Below, in pieces: positions 59,201 through 64,000 of a stretch of DNA of 64,000 nucleotides (its first letter is position 1; each line of letters begins with the position of its first letter). This stretch comes from Panopea generosa (lineage: Eukaryota > Mollusca > Bivalvia > Adapedonta > Hiatellidae): NCBI GenBank assembly GCA_029582155.1, contig CM055897.1, positions 5,625,001 through 5,689,000 on the forward strand. Direction: 5' to 3'. The position numbers and the translations under genes were made by a program. The notes below the pieces were generated by a model. The model was not told where the DNA came from, ran no database searches, and saw only the letters and a program-made list of their open reading frames with translations.

Positions 59201-62200
59201 TAATAGAATTTGAGGTACTAAACTTGATTTATCCTTTAATCAAAGAATGAAAATGTAAAAATATTTTAAAAACGTTGCTCCTATCGATCTATCAATACGT
59301 TTTAACAATTCCACGCTACCTGACCTACAATGGACACGTATTAGCTGACACTACTAAATTAGACCACAAAAACCTAACTATTTTGTTACAAGATGCCAAT
59401 GCAAAACTACATTTTGATTACAAATCCTAGGTTTGGAGATAGTTGGTCCATCAAATAGAGTATGGACAGGTATGCTGCTCCAAATCTTCTTTGCTATTGG
59501 TATGTGCTATCTTGGGCTTTTGGCATTCCTCATTCGGCAATGGAGCTGGATTTGTCTTGCAGCTTCCCTACCTTGTGTAGTATATGCATCATATTGGTGG
59601 TAAGATCTATTATCCTTTTATTACTCTTTATTACATGTACAACCGGAGATGCAACTATTTAAGAACGCAGTCGCATACTCAAACAATGTAATAAAAAATC
59701 TAAAGCGAAGCAGTAGTGTATTTGATAGAATGTTAGCCATTTTCGCCAGAAGTTGCGGTCAAGGTTAAAATCATGGTCATTGAAAAATGTAAATCATGGT
59801 AATTGGGGAGCTTAACCCACGTCTTTGAGGATCTTAAACCTTTGTTTTAGTACGATTAAACCACAATCTTTGGGAAAATAAAATCACGTCTTTTGGGACC
59901 TTAAATAATTGCCATTGAGAATATTGAACCCCGGTCATTGTAAACTTATCCCACTTCTTTGGAGACATTGAAACCACTGTCATTAGTTGGATTAAGTCAC
60001 AATCATTGGGAAACTTGAATCACCTCTTTGGGTACCTTAAACCTCTATTATTCGGAAGCTTAAACACCAGTATTTGGTAACTTTACCCACGTCTTCGGAG
60101 ATTTTGAGCCACTCTCATTAGTGGGATTAAAGGACGACCATTGGGAAACTTGAATCACCTCTTTGGGTATCTCAAACCTCTGTCATATGGAAGCTTAAAC
60201 ACTGATTTTTGGGAAACTTAGCCAACGTCTTTGGGGACCTTGAACCTTTGCCATTGGGTAGCTTAAAACACCTTTCTTCCGTCGTCATACAAATGACTTA
60301 ATTTTAAAAAGTTTTATACACATAATGTTTTGTCATTTCGATGTTTTGAGTTACTTTTATTTTCGAATATCAGGTTTATCTTGTTTACACAGTGACTCTT
60401 TTTTGTTTGAGTTGCTTAACTTATTTTTGAAGTGATTATGGCCATTGCAAAGATCTGGTTAATATCGGCGAATTAAACGATTTTATTCACACACAGTCTT
60501 AGTTTTTTATAGAAAATCTTGAATAACTTAACACTGTTCTTACATTTGTGATTTAGAAGCGTTATTTTACTGAGAAATGATATTCGTATCATTTTTTAGA
60601 AGCCATCTTTACATGCAAATATGACACACACACTTATCACGCTACCGCCCTGTATTTGACATTAGGTTTGTTCCAGAATCACCACGTTGGTTGCTGAGTA
60701 AGGGAAAGGTGAAAAGGTTAAACGGATTTATCCGCAAAGCTGCAGAAGTGAACAAAATGCTCGTTCCAGAAAATGTCGAGCAAGAAATCGCAGCGGAAAC
60801 AAATGGATTGGGAGGCCAGTTATGGCACTTGATAAAAAGTCCTGTGTTGTTAACAAGAACTCTGATATTATGTTTCAACTGGTATGTTTAAGACAAAATA
60901 CTTGGAGGCTTAAGAATGTTTTCATTTTGTTTGTTCTATTAAATATTTACTTATCAACCTATACAAACGCATTGACTATTTAGGTCTTAAATATGGTGTT
61001 GCATGACGCAGAGAATTTCAGAACACAACAGAACATATCTTAAGCCAGACTTCTTCGAAATATACATGCAAATATACAATGTCTGGTCACGTTATTATAA
61101 GTAAACAGATTGATAACTCATGTGATAATTGTAAAATGTTTATATTGATTATACCCTACATAATTCGTTCTTTTTAGCATATCCTTACATGATTAACTGA
61201 TATAATTGTTTAAAATATTAATTAATTCTACAGCAATTCTTATGTATTTAGTAGATTTATCAAAATAGTTGTATTTGCAGATTTCATTAATTCAACAAAA
61301 GTATTAGGGTCAGGGTAGGACCTAACCCCAACCCTAACCAAATATCGACAATCAGTTATCGATACACCATAATACACATAACCTCAACAAATAACCAAAG
61401 TAAAACAAATAAAACAAGAACTAAAACAGAGCGGTAACACTTTCAACAGTTTAATAGTAAATGCAGCTATCATTTTGAACAAGAAGGCAATATTTTACAT
61501 ATACATATAATAACTATAAAGATATATCAAAAAATAGATATCACAAGTCCATCATTGTTCGTTTGGTATATGAATTACTTGCGCAATAGTAGATAAATAC
61601 ATTTTTTCTTGGTTTAATCTTATTTTATTGTATAATTCACATAATAAGTAAACGGTTTTGACCACAAGTTCTATAAACTCTAGTAACGTAGTAACGGCCT
61701 TCCCCTTTTAATGCTTTGCATTGTTGTTAAGGAGAATGATATTCATCGCAGAAGCAAACATTTTTGTCACAGCTTCATTTAAACGAACTGTTAGTCAACT
61801 TGATTAACAATAAAATCTAACATTGGAGGCAGAGAACGCGACCACAAAAAGATAATAGCACCTGTTTGAGTGGTAATGTACTTTCGAGCAACACAGAGTG
61901 AATAAACTGTTTCCATAGAACCAGAACTAATAAATTGCAGGACATTTTACGACACACACATTATGTAAGACTGCTGTTATGACAAACACTAATATCTGTA
62001 TTTTACTGTCAGCATTCAATGAGTACCTAAGTATATTTGAATCGCTCAGAATAACTATAATTCAGTAGCATATGTAAAGGTTGACTACTACTCTCTAACT
62101 GATCACAAATTGTATTTGAACATTTTTCAAACATTTTTGGAAGAGTCGTATTTTCATTCAAACGATGGAGCCAAAATATTTATTTCAGGATGGTTATATG

Positions 62201-63521
62201 TATGACGTATTATGGCATCACAATGAACGCAGGAAACATGGCCGGCAACTTTTATCTCAACTTTCTTTTGATGGGCGTTGCTGAGATACCTGGGTTGTTC
62301 ATTGGGCTTGTTTCGGTAGATAGATTTGGACGGCGCTGGTCAAACGCGGGCTCAATGATAGGTGGGGGACTTGTCTGTCTTGCTACTGTTCCCACTGTGT
62401 TTCTGAGTAACACTGGTAAGGAAATACTGCTTGTTAATGTTAATTATTATGTGACAATGTCTTGTTATAACATAACTATAATAACATACAAACGAGTTAC
62501 ACTTGTAAAAATAAAAACAAAGACGACTGCCTGTTTAAAAGGGACTAAACATCGTATAACAACCCTGAACACGGGATTTACAGCACTGTGTGCAACAATT
62601 GTCTTGGGTTCTGTAACAGTGAAAAGAAAATATTCATAAAATAAGTACGTTTACATTTAATAATAGGAAATGTATTATTTATTATTAGTATTTATTGTAA
62701 AAAAGGAAAGGACTAATTATGGAGTTGTTTAGATATTTGTAATTTGTATTGTATGGTTTCGAGTATTCTTTCAATAGTTTTAGAGAATTATCATAACTGT
62801 TTTTGCTCTATCACATTATTTTAAGTGTTTAGATTATTATGCCTTAATCATGGTATGATGCATACCTAGTAATGTGATAATGACACCTAGCAATTATTGA
62901 TATTCACGAAGCAAGGCAAAAATAAACAATACGCTTTTAGAACTCGTATCCGCCGTATGCTGTATCTAAGGTACCGCCTTTTTAATCTGAATTACGTTTT
63001 ATCAATAGTAAATTATTAATAAATCAATACAATATTAAGAAAGTTTTAATGTATCTGGCGGTATACGTTCATTCAATTGATTATAATTTCTTTTGGACGT
63101 TAGACCCACGACGTTGGTATTAATGTTTGGTTAGAAATAGCATTAAACGCATGTATATATTGCGGGTCCGTATTCTGATATTCAAGCTCTATTTTCACAA
63201 ACAAATAAAAGTAAACTATAAGAATACATGTAATACTTATTTAAATAGTGTATTTTATCATACGAATTGTATAAAGACATAAAAAATACTACTTGGATAA
63301 AACAAAACATGTCATTAAACTGATTTATACTGTGTGCAGATTTGCAACCTCTTGTGACAGCTCTGGTCTTCATTGGGAAACTTGCATCGACAATGGCGTT
63401 CGGTATCGTGTATCTGTATACCGCGGAGCTTCTGCCTACCGTTGTTCGGAATGCCGCCATGGGATCCTGCTCGTGTTCGGCTCGTATTGGCGGAATGTTG
63501 GCCCCATACATAGCTAAATCG
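42794..63521 (+). CDS. SLC22-family transporter gene B (exons 1-8, 3' end outside window)
   Basis: The second copy of the transporter gene. Exons: 42794-42936, 45988-46228, 46426-46529, 57219-57373, 59431-59599, 60666-60881, 62189-62415 and 63340-63521. Exons 9-10 lie beyond 64000. Exon lengths and phases equal those of gene A, with no stop or frameshift. It carries the same MFS/SLC22 signatures, so an intact transporter with 12 predicted membrane segments is likely. Differences from A over exons 2-8: D-G and W-S and V-I in the extracellular loop, I-T in TM3, G-V in TM4, C-F just before VPESPRWL, E-A in the central loop, L-F in TM8, V-G in TM9 and A-T in TM10. Some lie in membrane segments and could alter substrate handling (inference). 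Confidence 0.87.
44122..44275. repeat. (CAT)n/(CAA)n microsatellite in gene B intron 1
   Basis: Counterpart of 784-968, without the CGG/CGA blocks. 42937-45987 (intron 1 of gene B) otherwise holds no recognisable gene. Confidence 0.9.
45988..46228 (+). CDS. Gene B exon 2
   Basis: Same borders and length as gene A exon 2 (tttcag/ATGCAG, AAG/GTGAAA). CRIPGLDN and NGTSGED replace CRIPDLDN and NGTWGED. Loop Cys and EWVYD are retained. Confidence 0.88.
46426..46529 (+). CDS. Gene B exon 3
   Basis: TM2 and the start of GDKLGRKK; protein identical to gene A exon 3. Confidence 0.88.
46653..46798. mobile_element. 146-bp insertion in gene B intron 3, possible SINE fragment
   Basis: Gene A runs straight through GTCGTATTC/TAGCTGATT (3332-3349). 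In B the same point holds 146 extra bases, bounded by ATTC at 46649-46652 and 46795-46798. Inside, GGTACGATTCC resembles a Pol III box B; no clear box A. The class is uncertain. Confidence 0.5.
50230..50695. repeat. ~113-bp tandem repeat in the gene B element
   Basis: Counterpart of 6780-7215, about four units with 'cataatactgtaggaaatag'. The 49646-50229 stretch before it is AT-rich with no gene seen. Confidence 0.78.
50735..50955 (-). pseudogene. Tyrosine recombinase remnant, gene B element
   Basis: The minus strand reads HSFRIGACTNAIMQGIPG, a stop, then QMGRWRSFAFRRYVW. It keeps the Gly in QGIP that copy A has lost. N-terminal part missing, as in copy A. Confidence 0.62.
50988..51470 (-). 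pseudogene. RNase H remnant, gene B element
   Basis: AKHIPSSKNVICDKLSRL at 51176-50988 plus the upstream Asp/Glu blocks in other frames. Broken, matching 7527-8005. Confidence 0.65.
51491..52560 (-). pseudogene. Reverse transcriptase, gene B element
   Basis: A 174-codon frame (52015-51491) is uninterrupted through ASSSVQIIERFSSALQWIL, the palm box HIVDDFIFVG and QSLLGHLNFACNVV. The upstream frame (52390-52064) with FRIIHDLSF and AKADIEDVFCIIPI is cut off by a TAA at 52064-52066 (Lys in copy A). So the catalytic Asp pair is readable here but the ORF is still dead. Confidence 0.76.
52690..53644 (-). pseudogene. gag-like ORF, gene B element
   Basis: MSDVSQSNPQPSRLASVIAD opens a frame from 53644 to 53189. 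The Cys/His knuckle (C-x4-C-x4-HKCAICDGPHG) is in another frame near 52740. Confidence 0.58.
53765..54860. repeat. ~21-bp minisatellite in gene B element
   Basis: Counterpart of 10270-11400, between gag and the hydrolase ORF, with several unit gains, losses and substitutions. Confidence 0.85.
55266..55881 (-). pseudogene. SGNH/GDSL-type hydrolase ORF, gene B element
   Basis: From the ATG at 55881 the frame stays open through NVLFLGYSFTRRL, HGTGGSTVCW, the codon that is a stop in copy A, and LDIASNDICRDIPAEQ, down to 55480. The C-terminal block DPDSVH is in another frame (55451-55266). Here the block I His is Tyr and DGVH has become DSVH. A small duplication ('acagtttacagtttt') near 55525 adds bases absent from copy A. 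Confidence 0.6.
57219..57373 (+). CDS. Gene B exon 4
   Basis: LGRKKAMYTGFICLIV to TLLCIIVI, donor ATAA/GTATGT. Residue Gly in SAHG is Val here because 57347 is T instead of G. Confidence 0.8.
57704..57883. other. ~180-bp copy-specific insertion in gene B intron 4
   Basis: Gene A reads ATTATA/CAGCAGG at ~14630. In B the same point holds ~180 AT-rich bases that begin 'tgttatttaaatctctcaac' and end with an A-rich tract 'acaaaaaaaaaca'. The A-rich end suggests a retroposed element but no Pol III boxes or clear target duplication were seen. Confidence 0.55.
58345..58535. repeat. ~60-bp tandem repeat, gene B intron 4
   Basis: Counterpart of 15045-15245 with the same number of units. Confidence 0.78.
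59431..59599 (+). CDS. Gene B exon 5
   Basis: LEIVGPSNRVWTGML, TM5 and TM6. Acceptor tcctag/GTTTGG, donor TGGTG/GTAAGA, protein as in gene A. Confidence 0.87.
59770..60275. repeat. Degenerate ~23-bp tandem repeat, gene B intron 5
   Basis: Counterpart of 16475-16985, nearly the same unit order. Confidence 0.75.
60666..60881 (+). CDS. Gene B exon 6
   Basis: WFVPESPRWLLSKGK (Phe for Cys of gene A), the central loop and LWHLIKSPVLLTRTLILCFNW. Acceptor cattag/GTTTGT, donor AACTG/GTATGT. Confidence 0.9.
61304..61338. repeat. Telomere-like inverted repeat, gene B intron 6
   Basis: Same hairpin as 18010-18044 (TTAGGG-like half, AGGACCT, CCCTAA-like half). Confidence 0.68.
62189..62415 (+). CDS. 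Gene B exon 7
   Basis: TM7-TM9 with NAGNMAGN and DRFGRRW. Acceptor tttcag/GATGGT, donor CACTG/GTAAGG. GLFIG and SMIGGG replace GLLIG and SMIVGG. Confidence 0.9.
62545..62625. repeat. Single unit of the 75-bp minisatellite
   Basis: One copy of the unit that is repeated six times at 19243-19710, with the same left flank ('aagggactaaacatcgtat') and right flank ('gtgaaaagaaaatat'). Confidence 0.88.
63340..63521 (+). CDS. Gene B exon 8
   Basis: TM10-TM11 with TAELLPTVVRNAAMG. Acceptor gtgcag/ATTTGC, donor AATCG/GTGAGC. It is the last exon in the window. Confidence 0.9.
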
Positions 63522-64000
63522 GTGAGCAACTTGTTGTTTTTAGTTACATTAATTTGGATATGTGCTTAATATGTTCATTTATATTGATATATGTGCAATA
63601 TTGAAACCGAATATGCACGGAAGAGGCAGACTCATTATAAGTTTATAATGTATTCTATAAGAAATAGAATAATAATAAAAACATGTAAATAAAACGAGAC
63701 TCGTTTTGACTATGTAAAGAAATGTATGCGTCTGCTAAACAGTTATAGAGATCTGTTACGTAGAAAAACAATGTGCAGTTTATATTGTACGATAATCCTT
63801 TAACCATTCGCCCCATTGGTGAAAAAAGTTACCAAATACCTTCTTATTGTATATACACTTGATACCTTATTGCACCAATGGGATGAATTATAACAGCCAC
63901 GTTTTGTTTGGTTAAAGGAAGAGGACCGAAAGGGAAAGTAGATATATTGATTTCATTTTCAAATCACCATGTGGGCGAACTACAGATTGAGAGACGATAA
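63522..64000 (+). other. Intron 8 of gene B (partial)
   Basis: Matches 20831-21302 of gene A. No feature seen; exon 9 is expected roughly 200 bases beyond the window end. Confidence 0.75.

Larger units (their letters stand above)
42384..64000 (+). repeat. Tandem gene duplicate B
   Basis: From 'attaagcctcaggctaa' at ~42384 to the window end the sequence matches 33370-34353 and then 1-21302 in the same order, including exons, nested transposons and satellites. Differences are scattered substitutions, small indels and the discrete insertions or deletions listed separately. Confidence 0.92.

Noticed and set aside
42794-63521. Gene B as a pseudogene
   Set aside because: All eight exons are in frame with intact GT-AG sites and conserved motifs.

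Overview
The window is AT-rich nuclear DNA from an animal. Genes have spliced exons with GT-AG introns, and introns are packed with tyrosine-recombinase and LINE retrotransposon relics, a mariner, tRNA-derived SINEs and satellites. The mix, especially ~152-bp satellite units joined by (AAC)n microsatellites (similar in style to the 'pearl'/Helentron-like elements of bivalves), suggests a mollusc, probably a bivalve. That placement is inference, not proof.

The only genes I can support are two head-to-tail copies of one SLC22-family (organic cation/anion/carnitine transporter, major facilitator superfamily) gene on the + strand. Gene A enters without its first exon, which by comparison should lie just upstream of base 1. 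Its exons 2-9 are at 2676-21648 and it has two candidate terminal exons, at 24301-24427 and 28794-28890. Gene B has exons 1-8 at 42794-63521 and runs off the right edge before exons 9-10. All exons of both copies are in frame and free of stops, and the proteins differ at only about ten of the compared residues. A complete product (A exons with a B-type exon 1) would be 571 residues.

Layout. 1-21302 (gene A, exons 2-8 and introns) is duplicated at 43349-64000. Intron 3 of both copies carries the same nested insertion: an ~8.3-kb Ngaro/DIRS-like retrotransposon (gag, RT, RNase H, remnant of the tyrosine recombinase, plus an SGNH hydrolase ORF, all on the minus strand) with A1-B1-A2-B2 split direct repeats, sitting inside a mariner transposase frame. 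21649-31815 is the 3' end of gene A. It contains a second, local duplication (about 21975-26130 and 27222-31815) that doubled the terminal exon, with satellites that expanded in only one copy. 31816-33369 is mostly unassigned. 33370-40000 is an extra partial copy of the 5' end of the gene (exon 1 and start of intron 1), split by a minus-strand LINE. 40001-42383 is a plus-strand LINE relic. Gene B follows.

The most informative signals are these: two nearly identical first exons upstream of gene B; duplicated terminal exons in gene A with different numbers of a short Thr-Glu-Cys-Lys-Glu-Ala repeat; a SINE with an 8-bp target duplication in A whose empty site is preserved in B; and satellite arrays that changed copy number between the duplicates.
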